DNA from: Marimonas lutisalis | GTDB taxonomy: Bacteria > Pseudomonadota > Alphaproteobacteria > Rhodobacterales > Rhodobacteraceae | Length of the DNA: 64,000 nt | Assembly: GCF_005434965.1 (NCBI RefSeq) | Contig: NZ_SKCI01000001.1 | Location: 1,386,952-1,450,951, forward strand | Direction: 5' to 3' | In this document: positions 46,318 to 58,170 of the stretch, piece by piece | How positions within the stretch are numbered: position 1 is the first letter of the stretch | How the letters are laid out: each line of letters starts with the position of its first letter | The notes under the pieces: generated by a model | The model's input: the letters and a program-made list of their open reading frames with translations, nothing else | What the model was told of the DNA's origin: nothing | The model's database searches: none | Made by a program: the position numbers and the translations under genes

Positions 46318-46767
46318 ATGAGCGACACAGACCTCATCAAGCTCTATTCCGAGCGCATTCTTGCGCTTGCCGCGGATATTCCGCATCTCGCCAGGCTGGA
46401 TGCACCCGATGCCACGGTCAAACGTCGCGCGCCTCTCTGCGGCTCCACCGTGACGGTGGATATCAAGGTCAAGGATGGAAAGATCGTCGACTACGGCCAG
46501 GACGTGAAGGCCTGCGCTCTTGGCCAGGCCGCGGCCAGCGTCGTCGGTGCCAACATCATCGGCCGCACCCGGGACGAGGTCGAAGCCGCGCGCGACGCCC
46601 TGCGCGACATGTTGAAGAACGATGGCCCCACGCCGCCGGCGCCGTTCGACGGGCTTGAAGTGCTGCGCCCGGCGCGTGACTACAAGAACCGCCACGCCTC
46701 CATCCTTCTCACGCTCGAAGCGACCGCCGAGGCTTTCGAGCAAGCCGCCCAAAGCAACTGCGCATAA
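46318..46767 (+). CDS. IscU/SufU-like iron-sulfur cluster scaffold protein
   Basis: A 149-residue protein of the NifU-N/SufU family, which holds new Fe-S clusters. Two ligand cysteines are seen: Cys41 (RAPLCGST) and Cys66 (VKACALGQAAAS). Where the third ligand usually stands (Arg-x-x-Cys before a Leu), this protein has RHAS with Ser128; a Cys remains only at residue 148. Cluster binding may therefore be altered, although this substitution may be typical of this alphaproteobacterial subgroup. GGAAGG precedes the ATG. Confidence 0.82.
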   Translation: MSDTDLIKLYSERILALAADIPHLARLDAPDATVKRRAPLCGSTVTVDIKVKDGKIVDYGQDVKACALGQAAASVVGANIIGRTRDEVEAARDALRDMLKNDGPTPPAPFDGLEVLRPARDYKNRHASILLTLEATAEAFEQAAQSNCA

Positions 46768-46802
46768 AAAAACCGCCGCGCTTGGAAACCCAAGGCGGCG
46801 GT
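46766..46802 (-). terminator. Intrinsic terminator for a minus-strand transcript
   Basis: Stem ACCGCC..CTTGG (46772-46785) with CCAAG..GGCGGT (46790-46802), preceded on the plus strand by seven A, i.e. a U tract for minus-strand transcripts. The only minus-strand gene before it is the 40-codon frame at 46962-47084. Confidence 0.7.
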
Positions 46803-46961
46803 CAGGTGCGTGATCCCGTCTGACCCTGTCAGAAATTCGGGGCGGTTGAGGCAGGCCCCTCAGGACATTTGGGACAGGCAGTGTCAGTCTCGGCGCGATT
46901 GGGACAGGAAGGGCGCCGCCGACAGGGCCTTTGGATCACGTGGCAGAAACTTGAAATCGGG

Positions 46962-47084
46962 TCAGGCAAGCCCCGGCAGATGCAGCCCGGCAATCAGCAG
47001 AACCATCAATGACACCGCGCCGATCGCATCTTTCCAGATGGTGTCCTGGCTGCGTTCAACGACGGCTTTGATCTGGCTGAACAT
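46962..47084 (-). CDS. 40-residue membrane protein
   Basis: A tiny frame starting MFSQIKAVVERSQDTIWKDA followed by one hydrophobic helix (21-38). An AGGAGA ribosome site lies 9 bases before the ATG, and a strong terminator in the correct orientation follows about 160 bases downstream. These two signals make it a credible gene although it is short. Possibly a Rhodobacterales-conserved microprotein; function unknown. Confidence 0.6.
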   Translation of the reverse strand: MFSQIKAVVERSQDTIWKDAIGAVSLMVLLIAGLHLPGLA

Positions 47085-47194
47085 GTCGGTCTCTCCTGCT
47101 CTCGGGCTTGTTTGTTGCTCCTTTGTTCTCACTTTTGTTCCGGTCTGTAAAGAACTTTTTAAGAACATTCGTGAACTTTTCGTGATTCGGAAGG

Positions 47195-51750
<4,556 letters not shown>

Positions 51751-52467
51751 CTAGGCCCCCATGGCGATCTTGCGGTTCGGTTGATTCAATTCGCCCGGGT
51801 CGCGCAGAACATAACCGCGGCCCCAGACCGTCTCGATGTAGTTTTCCCCTTCCGTCGCCGTGCTCAGCTTCTTGCGCAGCTTGCAGATGAACACGTCGAT
51901 GATCTTCAGTTCCGGCTCGTCCATGCCGCCGTAAAGATGGTTGAGAAACATCTCCTTGGTCAGCGTCGTGCCCTTGCGCAGCGACAGCAGCTCCAGCATC
52001 TGGTATTCCTTGCCCGTCAGGTGCACGGGTCGGCCGTCCACCTCCACCGTCTTGGCATCCAGGTTCACGCTGATCCGCCCGGTCTTGATCACCGATTGCG
52101 AATGCCCCTTCGAGCGCCGGATGATCGCGTGAATCCGCGCGACCAGTTCCTCGCGGTGGAACGGCTTGGTCAGGTAATCGTCCGCACCGAAGCCGAATCC
52201 CTTGAGCTTGTTTTCCGTGTCATCCGCGCCCGACAGGATCAGGATCGGGGTATCGATCCGCGCCATGCGCAACTGTCGCAGCACTTCATGCCCGTTCATG
52301 TCTGGCAGGCCGAGGTCGAGAAGGATCAGGTCGTAATCGTAGAGCTTTGCCAGATCTATGCCTTCCTCGCCCAGGTCCGTCGTGTAGACGTTCAGGTTCG
52401 CGTGGGTCAGCATCAGTTCGATGCTCTTCGATGTCGTGGGATCATCTTCGACCAGCAGCACACGCAT
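51751..52467 (-). CDS. ctrA: Cell-cycle response regulator CtrA
   Basis: A 238-residue OmpR-type regulator. The receiver has the acidic pocket E7-D8-D9 and phospho-acceptor Asp51 ([11 protein letters not shown]); the winged-helix domain carries the very conserved CtrA sequence from [18 protein letters not shown] to [15 protein letters not shown] and GRGYVLRDP. In Rhodobacterales CtrA is not essential but controls motility, gene-transfer agents and quorum-sensing-linked genes. sciP lies directly upstream on the same strand, and its promoter contains a GANTC site and a CtrA-like box. Confidence 0.97.
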   Translation of the reverse strand: MRVLLVEDDPTTSKSIELMLTHANLNVYTTDLGEEGIDLAKLYDYDLILLDLGLPDMNGHEVLRQLRMARIDTPILILSGADDTENKLKGFGFGADDYLTKPFHREELVARIHAIIRRSKGHSQSVIKTGRISVNLDAKTVEVDGRPVHLTGKEYQMLELLSLRKGTTLTKEMFLNHLYGGMDEPELKIIDVFICKLRKKLSTATEGENYIETVWGRGYVLRDPGELNQPNRKIAMGA

Positions 52468-52479
52468 ATTGATTTCTCC

Positions 52480-52535
52480 GATTCAATGCCTTTGTCGGAA
52501 TTAAACGTGAACAAAAATGGTTAACCACAAGTTAC
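52480..52535. promoter_or_regulatory. ctrA promoter region with CcrM and CtrA-like sites
   Basis: A CcrM-type GATTC at 52480-52484 lies 13 bases before the ctrA start. TTAA-N7-TTAC at 52521-52535 is one base from the CtrA consensus, suggesting autoregulation as in Caulobacter. Confidence 0.5.
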
Positions 52536-52562
52536 CGACGTAAGAAAAATATACGATACCCG

Positions 52563-52841
52563 CTAAGGTTGTCTATATTTTTGCAAAAAGGTCGCCTTGA
52601 GCGCCTGCTCACCATGATCGTTCACCGCGGATAGCCACTCAAGGAATTCCTCCTGGCTGATGCCGTAACGCTGCATCGCCTCGTCCTGCGTGATCAACCC
52701 GTATGTCACGCCGCGCACCACGGCCGCCTTGCGGCTGGCCACCCAACGAACCGTGCCCTCGGGTGGCAGATCGCCCCGTGACATCACCGAACCATCGGGA
52801 AGCGTCACCGCCCTTGGCCCGTCCACTTTCTTCAGATACAT
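52563..52841 (-). CDS. sciP: CtrA inhibitory protein SciP (DUF1153)
   Basis: A 92-residue helix-turn-helix protein of the DUF1153 family: MYLKKVDGPRAVTLPDGSVM, the WVASRKAAVVRGV helix, and GLITQDEAMQRYGISQEEFL. In Caulobacter SciP binds CtrA and blocks its transcription of target genes. It lies just upstream of ctrA on the same strand and is divergent from mnmA. ATG at 52841 gives the family start. Confidence 0.9.
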   Translation of the reverse strand: MYLKKVDGPRAVTLPDGSVMSRGDLPPEGTVRWVASRKAAVVRGVTYGLITQDEAMQRYGISQEEFLEWLSAVNDHGEQALKATFLQKYRQP

Positions 52842-52964
52842 CGCCACACCTCGTCCTTGCGATGGCATATTGATGCATCTTCCCGCCTTAACGCCGGATG
52901 AAACCGGTCCTTGAGAGTATCTAGGATTTTCCTATATTCCCCTATGTCTCACAGGAGCTTTTCC

Positions 52965-54107
52965 ATGTCCCTCGATGCCACGCCCCCGCTCAACTCGCTG
53001 GGGATCGCAAAACCCGTCTCCGAAACCCGCGTGGTCGTTGCCATGTCGGGCGGCGTGGATTCCTCGGTCGTCGCCGCCATGCTCGCCGAGGAAGGGTATG
53101 ACGTGGTGGGCGTCACGCTGCAGCTCTACGATCATGGCGCGGCACTTGCCAAGAAAGGCGCCTGCTGCGCCGGCATCGACATCCACGATGCACGCCGCGT
53201 GGCCGAGGAAATGGGCTTTCCCCATTATGTGCTCGACTATGAAAACATCTTCCGCGACGCGGTAATCGACGAATTTGCCGACAGCTACCTTGCCGGCGCC
53301 ACGCCGGTGCCCTGCATCCGCTGCAACGAGAGGGTCAAGTTCAAGGACCTGCTGGAAACGGCCCGCGACCTCGACGCCGATTGCATGGCCACCGGCCACT
53401 ACATCCAGCGCAAGATGGGCCCGCACGGGGCCGAGTTGCACACCGCTGCAGACGCCGGCCGCGATCAAAGCTATTTCCTGTTTTCGACCACCCGCGAACA
53501 GCTCGACTTCCTGCGTTTCCCGCTCGGCCACCTGAAATCCAAGGACGAAACCCGGGCGCTTGCGGAAAAATACGGGCTGTCCGTCGCATGGAAACCCGAC
53601 AGCCAGGATATCTGCTTCGTCCCCAATGGCGACTACGCCAGCGTGATCGAGAAACTCCGTCCCGGCGCCGCCGAGCCGGGCGAGATCGTCGATATCGATG
53701 GCAATGTTCTCGGAACGCACAAGGGCGTGATCCACTATACGATCGGCCAGCGCCGCGGCCTCGGCATCGGCGGGCTCAGCGATCCGCTCTACGTGGTGAA
53801 ACTCGATGTCGACAATCGTCGCGTGATCGTCGGCCCGAAAGACATGCTCGCCACCCGCACAGTTCCGGTGCGCGAAGTGAACTGGCTGGGCGATGATCCG
53901 TTCGAAGCCGTCGCCACGCGCGAAATCTCGATCAAGGTCCGCTCCACGCGCCCGCCGCGTCCCGCCATCCTGCGCGCCCTGTCGCCCACCACCGCCGAAG
54001 TCGAGCTGCTCACCCCCGAGGAAGGCGTCTCCCCGGGCCAGGCCTGCGTGTTCTACGAAACCGGCGGCACCCGCATCTTCGGCGGCGGCTGGATCCACGC
54101 GGGCTGA
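52965..54107 (+). CDS. mnmA: tRNA 2-thiouridine synthase MnmA
   Basis: A 380-residue enzyme that thiolates U34 of tRNA(Lys/Glu/Gln). The PP-loop [12 protein letters not shown], the catalytic cysteine Cys120 (IRCNERVKF) and the partner Cys in DSQDICFV, plus the C-terminal beta-barrel domains, are all present. The ATG at 52965 has AGGAG 8 bases upstream; an ATG 21 bases earlier is less well placed. Followed by the hairpin repeat. Confidence 0.95.
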   Translation: MSLDATPPLNSLGIAKPVSETRVVVAMSGGVDSSVVAAMLAEEGYDVVGVTLQLYDHGAALAKKGACCAGIDIHDARRVAEEMGFPHYVLDYENIFRDAVIDEFADSYLAGATPVPCIRCNERVKFKDLLETARDLDADCMATGHYIQRKMGPHGAELHTAADAGRDQSYFLFSTTREQLDFLRFPLGHLKSKDETRALAEKYGLSVAWKPDSQDICFVPNGDYASVIEKLRPGAAEPGEIVDIDGNVLGTHKGVIHYTIGQRRGLGIGGLSDPLYVVKLDVDNRRVIVGPKDMLATRTVPVREVNWLGDDPFEAVATREISIKVRSTRPPRPAILRALSPTTAEVELLTPEEGVSPGQACVFYETGGTRIFGGGWIHAG

Positions 54108-54127
54108 GGCTGTCACCGCCACGCTCG

Positions 54128-54173
54128 TTCATCTTGCTGAAAATATCCCGGGGGGTCTGGGGGGCTGGCCCCC
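54128..54173 (+). repeat. Dispersed intergenic hairpin repeat, copy 4
   Basis: TTCATCTTGCTGAAAATATC then CCGGGGGG and an inverted repeat GGGGGC-TG-GCCCCC (54160-54173), between converging mnmA and lpxB. Confidence 0.7.
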
Positions 54174-54183
54174 GTGTCGGCCC

Positions 54184-55332
54184 TCACATCCGCGCGAGAA
54201 CCGCCCGGGCCGCGCGCAGCCCCGGTGCCTCTCCGCCACGGCCCAGTCGCTCCATCGTCAGGTCCAGCGCGGCCAGCTGCGCCCCGGGGTCGTCCAGCAT
54301 CGCGTCAAGCGCGTTTGCCATCGCCTCGGGCTGACAGGCCGGCCCCAGGAATTCCGGCACCACGCGGCTCTCGCTGACCAGGTTCACCAGTGTCACCGTA
54401 TCGATCAGGGCCATGCGTTTCATGATCTGCCAGGTCAGCCAGGCGAAATCATACCCGATCACCATCGGCGTCCGGGCTGCCGCCAGCTCCAGGGAAACTG
54501 TGCCCGACGCGGCCAGTGCGCCATCCGCCGCGCGGAACGCCACGCGCTTCTGTGCAGCGAAGCTCTCTGCGGTCTGCCCCCTCGGGTCGAGCAGCACAGG
54601 ATCGCCCGCCCAACCCGCGACGGACTGGGCCAGCAGTTCGGCCACCGGCGCGGCGGCTGGTACGACAACCCGGATACCCGGCCTTGCGGCGACGAGCCGT
54701 GCCACGGTTTCGCCGAACCGCTGGGCCAGCCGCTCCACCTCGCCCCTGCGTGATCCGGGCAAGACCAGCAGAACCTCGCCTGTCAGGCCATAAGCGTCGC
54801 GAAATGCTCTCACCTCGGCGTCGCTTGCCACCGGTTCGTTCACCACTGGATGCCCCACGAAATCACAGTCCATCCCCACGGCTTCCATATAGGGCGGCTC
54901 GAACGGCAGCAGCGCTAGCACATGATCGACATACCGCGCCATCTTGCGGGCCCGACCCGGACGCCATGCCCAGACCGATGGCGCCACGTAGTGCACCGTG
55001 CGGATGTCCGAGGCCGCCTTGACCCCCTTGGCCACGCGCAGCCCGAAATCCGGCGCGTCGATGGTGATCAGAACATCCGGTTGCCAGTCCAGCACCGCTT
55101 GCACCACCTCGTCTCTGCGGCGAAACAGGTGGCGCAGTTTCGGCAGCACCTCGGCCAGCCCCATCACCGAAAGCTCTTCCATCGGGAAAAGGCTGGCAAG
55201 CCCGTGCGCCGCCATCCCCGGCCCGCCCACGCCACGAAATTCCACCGCCGGCACCAGTTCGCGCAGGCCCGCCATCAGCGCCGCGCCAAGCCGGTCTCCG
55301 GAAACCTCGCCTGCGACCAGGAATATCTTCAT
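54184..55332 (-). CDS. lpxB: Lipid-A-disaccharide synthase
   Basis: A 382-residue GT-B glycosyltransferase that joins UDP-diacylglucosamine and lipid X. The start MKIFLVAGEVSGDRLGAAL, GVGGPGM, YVAPSVWAWRPGRA, PGSRRGEVERL and the C-terminal VIGYDFAW and VPEFLG segments are diagnostic. Last gene of the envelope operon in the window, overlapping lpxI by 4 bases. Confidence 0.96.
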   Translation of the reverse strand: MKIFLVAGEVSGDRLGAALMAGLRELVPAVEFRGVGGPGMAAHGLASLFPMEELSVMGLAEVLPKLRHLFRRRDEVVQAVLDWQPDVLITIDAPDFGLRVAKGVKAASDIRTVHYVAPSVWAWRPGRARKMARYVDHVLALLPFEPPYMEAVGMDCDFVGHPVVNEPVASDAEVRAFRDAYGLTGEVLLVLPGSRRGEVERLAQRFGETVARLVAARPGIRVVVPAAAPVAELLAQSVAGWAGDPVLLDPRGQTAESFAAQKRVAFRAADGALAASGTVSLELAAARTPMVIGYDFAWLTWQIMKRMALIDTVTLVNLVSESRVVPEFLGPACQPEAMANALDAMLDDPGAQLAALDLTMERLGRGGEAPGLRAARAVLARM

Positions 55333-56231
55333 GCCGCCTCGCGCACCCAGAGAAACATGTTCATCGCATCCAGGATTTCGATCACCTGCGCCTCATCCAG
55401 CACGATCACCCCGCCCGCCTCGATCACGATGCCGTCGAAGCCGGCTTCGGCGGCCCGGATCGCCGTGGCGGGGCCGATCGTCGGCAGGTCGGCGCGCCGG
55501 TCCTGGCCCGGTTTCGGCCCCTTGAACAGGATCGCGCCGGCTCCCGGTGCCTCGTGCGCCTCTCTGGCAATGCGCCCAAGCCAGTTGCGCGCGTCCTCAG
55601 TCAACCCACCGGTCGCGTCGAACGCCGTTGAGAGCAGGTCTGCCCCATTCGGGCCGTCATGCATCAGCGCGAATCCGGCCAGCATCGCATCCGTGCCGCG
55701 CTCATCTTCGCGTGCCAGAACGTGCCCCTTGCGCAGCACGCAGGCCTGGCCCTGGTCGGCCGCGCCCAGTTCGGCTAGCACCCGGTCGCCCAATGCGGCG
55801 TCGGCGCGGTGCCCGTCACGGGGATGGCGCGCGGTCGGCACCCCGGCACGGGCAATGATATCCGGCGCGATTTCGTGTGCCGCCCGAATGCTGAATCCGG
55901 TTTGCTCGAAAAGCTGCAGGATCACGCGCAACGCCCCGTCGTCGCCCCGGGCCAGCGCCTCGGTGAACAGCGGCACCAGCGGCCGGGTTTCGTCATCCAG
56001 CTTTTCCGGGTCGAGCTCGGGGCGCTCGATGGCGCCGCAAAAACACACCTCGTTCACGCCGCGCTCGCCCAGGTTCAGCAACAGCGTGCCCAGCGTCTCC
56101 AGTCGAAAACACAGATCGACGGGCAGGTGGTCCGGCGGGCTGCCCTCAAGCGCACAGACCAGCGGCGGTTGCTCCAGCGCGGCGGCCACCCGGTCGGGCA
56201 GGCTGCCCCGCCCTGCGATCAGCGCCAGCAT
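55329..56231 (-). CDS. lpxI: UDP-2,3-diacylglucosamine pyrophosphatase LpxI
   Basis: A 300-residue enzyme making lipid X by hydrolysing UDP-2,3-diacylglucosamine; alphaproteobacteria use LpxI instead of LpxH. The start LALIAGRGSLPDRVA and the C-terminal GPKPGQDRRADLPTIGP with an AGFDGIVIEAG segment match the family. Placed between lpxA and lpxB, as is typical for this group. Confidence 0.94.
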   Translation of the reverse strand: MLALIAGRGSLPDRVAAALEQPPLVCALEGSPPDHLPVDLCFRLETLGTLLLNLGERGVNEVCFCGAIERPELDPEKLDDETRPLVPLFTEALARGDDGALRVILQLFEQTGFSIRAAHEIAPDIIARAGVPTARHPRDGHRADAALGDRVLAELGAADQGQACVLRKGHVLAREDERGTDAMLAGFALMHDGPNGADLLSTAFDATGGLTEDARNWLGRIAREAHEAPGAGAILFKGPKPGQDRRADLPTIGPATAIRAAEAGFDGIVIEAGGVIVLDEAQVIEILDAMNMFLWVREAA

Positions 56232-56235
56232 CTGC

Positions 56236-57018
56236 TCAACTCGGCGTCAGGAAGGACCGATCGCTGCCGCCGGTGATGAACTCGACGATCTGGCGCACAT
56301 AGGCGCTGTCGGTTTCCTCGCCCAGGCGCCTGGCGCGATCCTGGAACGCACCTTCGCCCTGCGCCAGCATCTGGAACGCGGCACGCAGAGCGGTGATGTC
56401 CGAGCGCTCCACCCCGCGGCGTTTCAGCCCGATCAGGTTCAGCCCGTCCAACTCGCCCCGCGGCCCCTGCACAAGGCCATGCGGGATCACGTCATTGGTG
56501 ACCATGCTCAGCGCGCCGATGATCGCGCCCTGCCCGATCCGCACCCATTGGTGCACGCCGCACAGCCCGCCGACGATCACGTCGTCCTCGATCATGCAAT
56601 GACCGGCGATGGCCGAATTGTTCACGATGATCACCCGGTCGCCGATCGTGCAGTCATGCGCGATGTGACAGCCCGCCATGAACAGCCCGTCATCGCCCAC
56701 CCGTGTGATCCCGCCACCACCCTCGGTTCCGGTATTCATCGTCACGTGTTCGCGGATACGGTTGCGCGCGCCGATCTCCAGCCGGGTTTTCTCGCCCTTG
56801 AACTTCAGGTCCTGGGGCACCTCGCCGATCACCGCAAAGGGAAAGATCTCGGTGTCCTCCCCGATGGTGGTATTGCCCGTCACCACCACGTGGCTTTTCA
56901 GGTGCACACCGCGCCCCAGCGTCACGCCGCTGCCCACGAGGCAGAATGGCCCGATCACGCTGCCCTCGCCGATCTGCGCGCCATCCTCGATGATCGCACT
57001 GGAATGGATCTGGCTCAT
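56236..57018 (-). CDS. lpxA: Acyl-ACP-UDP-N-acetylglucosamine O-acyltransferase
   Basis: A 260-residue left-handed beta-helix enzyme, first step of lipid A synthesis. Hexapeptide repeats run through residues 1-190, with the catalytic His in GCHIAHDCTIGD, and the helical C-terminal region closes. I use ATG 57018 (MSQIHSSAIIEDGA), which has GGAG upstream; the GTG at 57027 is also in frame. Confidence 0.95.
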   Translation of the reverse strand: MSQIHSSAIIEDGAQIGEGSVIGPFCLVGSGVTLGRGVHLKSHVVVTGNTTIGEDTEIFPFAVIGEVPQDLKFKGEKTRLEIGARNRIREHVTMNTGTEGGGGITRVGDDGLFMAGCHIAHDCTIGDRVIIVNNSAIAGHCMIEDDVIVGGLCGVHQWVRIGQGAIIGALSMVTNDVIPHGLVQGPRGELDGLNLIGLKRRGVERSDITALRAAFQMLAQGEGAFQDRARRLGEETDSAYVRQIVEFITGGSDRSFLTPS

Positions 57019-57023
57019 GCCGC

Positions 57024-57485
57024 TCACTCCTTGGGCAGGTCCATCATCGCGGTGAACTCGGCCTCGGCGGCCATCTCGTCCCCGACCTTGGCCACGCCCG
57101 TGAATTTCCAGACCTTCGCGCCGGGTTTGCCGCGCACCGTTTCAAGATACATCTCCAGCACGTCACCCGGGCCCACCATGCGGCGGAATTTGCATTTGTC
57201 GATCGACATGAAATAGACCAGCATTTCCTTGTCGGCCATGTCCAGGGCCGTGCCGACCATCACCGCGGCCGTCTGTGCCATGGCTTCAACGATGGTCACG
57301 CCCGGCATAATCGGCTTGCCCGGGAAATGGCCCTGGAAATGCGGCTCGTTCATGGTCACATTCTTGATTCCCCGGGCCGATTGATACCCCTCGATATCCT
57401 CGACACGGTCAACCAGCAGGAACGGATAACGGTGCGGGATGATACGCTGGATCAGGTCGATATCCGCGCGGGCTTTCTGGCTCAT
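57024..57485 (-). CDS. fabZ: 3-hydroxyacyl-ACP dehydratase FabZ
   Basis: A 153-residue hotdog dehydratase for fatty-acid and lipid A precursor synthesis. The catalytic His is in [15 protein letters not shown] and the Glu in [10 protein letters not shown]; it starts [26 protein letters not shown]. It is placed directly after skp. Tightly spaced to lpxA. Confidence 0.96.
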   Translation of the reverse strand: MSQKARADIDLIQRIIPHRYPFLLVDRVEDIEGYQSARGIKNVTMNEPHFQGHFPGKPIMPGVTIVEAMAQTAAVMVGTALDMADKEMLVYFMSIDKCKFRRMVGPGDVLEMYLETVRGKPGAKVWKFTGVAKVGDEMAAEAEFTAMMDLPKE

Positions 57486-57557
57486 GTCGGTTCCTCTCAC
57501 TGGGCTCTGCCGATGCCCTAGCAACTCTGCGATCACGGGGCAAGCGCCTCCGCGGTC

Positions 57558-58166
57558 TCACTCCTGCGCTGTGGGCTGTGCCGGATCGGCGGGCGTTGTC
57601 TGCGGCGCCTCGAGCGCCTGTCCGTCGCCGATGGCATCGTCGATACGCGCGACCGCAAGGTCGGTCACGTTCACCACGTCCGTGCTCAACAGCACCGTGC
57701 GCGAATCCAGCAGAACCGATGCCCCGCTTTCACGCATCAGCGCCTCCAGCACCGGGCGCGCCACGCCCAGGAAACGCCGCTGCGCGTTGTCGCTTTCCTC
57801 GGCCAGCCTGCGCGCCTTGGCCTCTTGCTCGTTGCGAATGCGCTGTACCTTGGCGTCAAAGGCGTCGGCCTCGGCGCGAAACGCCTCCGGGGTCATCTCG
57901 GCACGTTGCTCTGTCAAAGCCTTTTCTTCCGCCGTCAGATCCGCCTCGATCTGACGGTTCTCGGCCGATAGCACAGCGCTTTCGGCTTCCAGTTCCGCCG
58001 CCACCCGGCGCCCGAACAGCGTCTCTGCAAAAAGCCGGTTCGTATCCACCACCAGGATCGCGCTGTCGGGCAGGCCCAATTGCTGCGCCTGCGCCAAGAC
58101 AGGCACCACCCCAAGGAAAAGCGCGGCGATCACGCCGCGCAGTTTGGCATATGCAGCCACCGCCAT
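57558..58166 (-). CDS. skp: OmpH/Skp-type periplasmic chaperone
   Basis: A 202-residue secreted protein. A signal peptide ends at about residue 26 (VLAQAQQ). A mature start AILVVDTNRLFAETLFGRRV and then a long charged coiled coil (about 55-125) match Skp, which carries outer-membrane proteins through the periplasm to BamA. The C-terminal tail is rich in Pro and Thr. It follows bamA after 4 bases. Confidence 0.88.
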   Translation of the reverse strand: MAVAAYAKLRGVIAALFLGVVPVLAQAQQLGLPDSAILVVDTNRLFAETLFGRRVAAELEAESAVLSAENRQIEADLTAEEKALTEQRAEMTPEAFRAEADAFDAKVQRIRNEQEAKARRLAEESDNAQRRFLGVARPVLEALMRESGASVLLDSRTVLLSTDVVNVTDLAVARIDDAIGDGQALEAPQTTPADPAQPTAQE

Positions 58167-58170
58167 ATCC

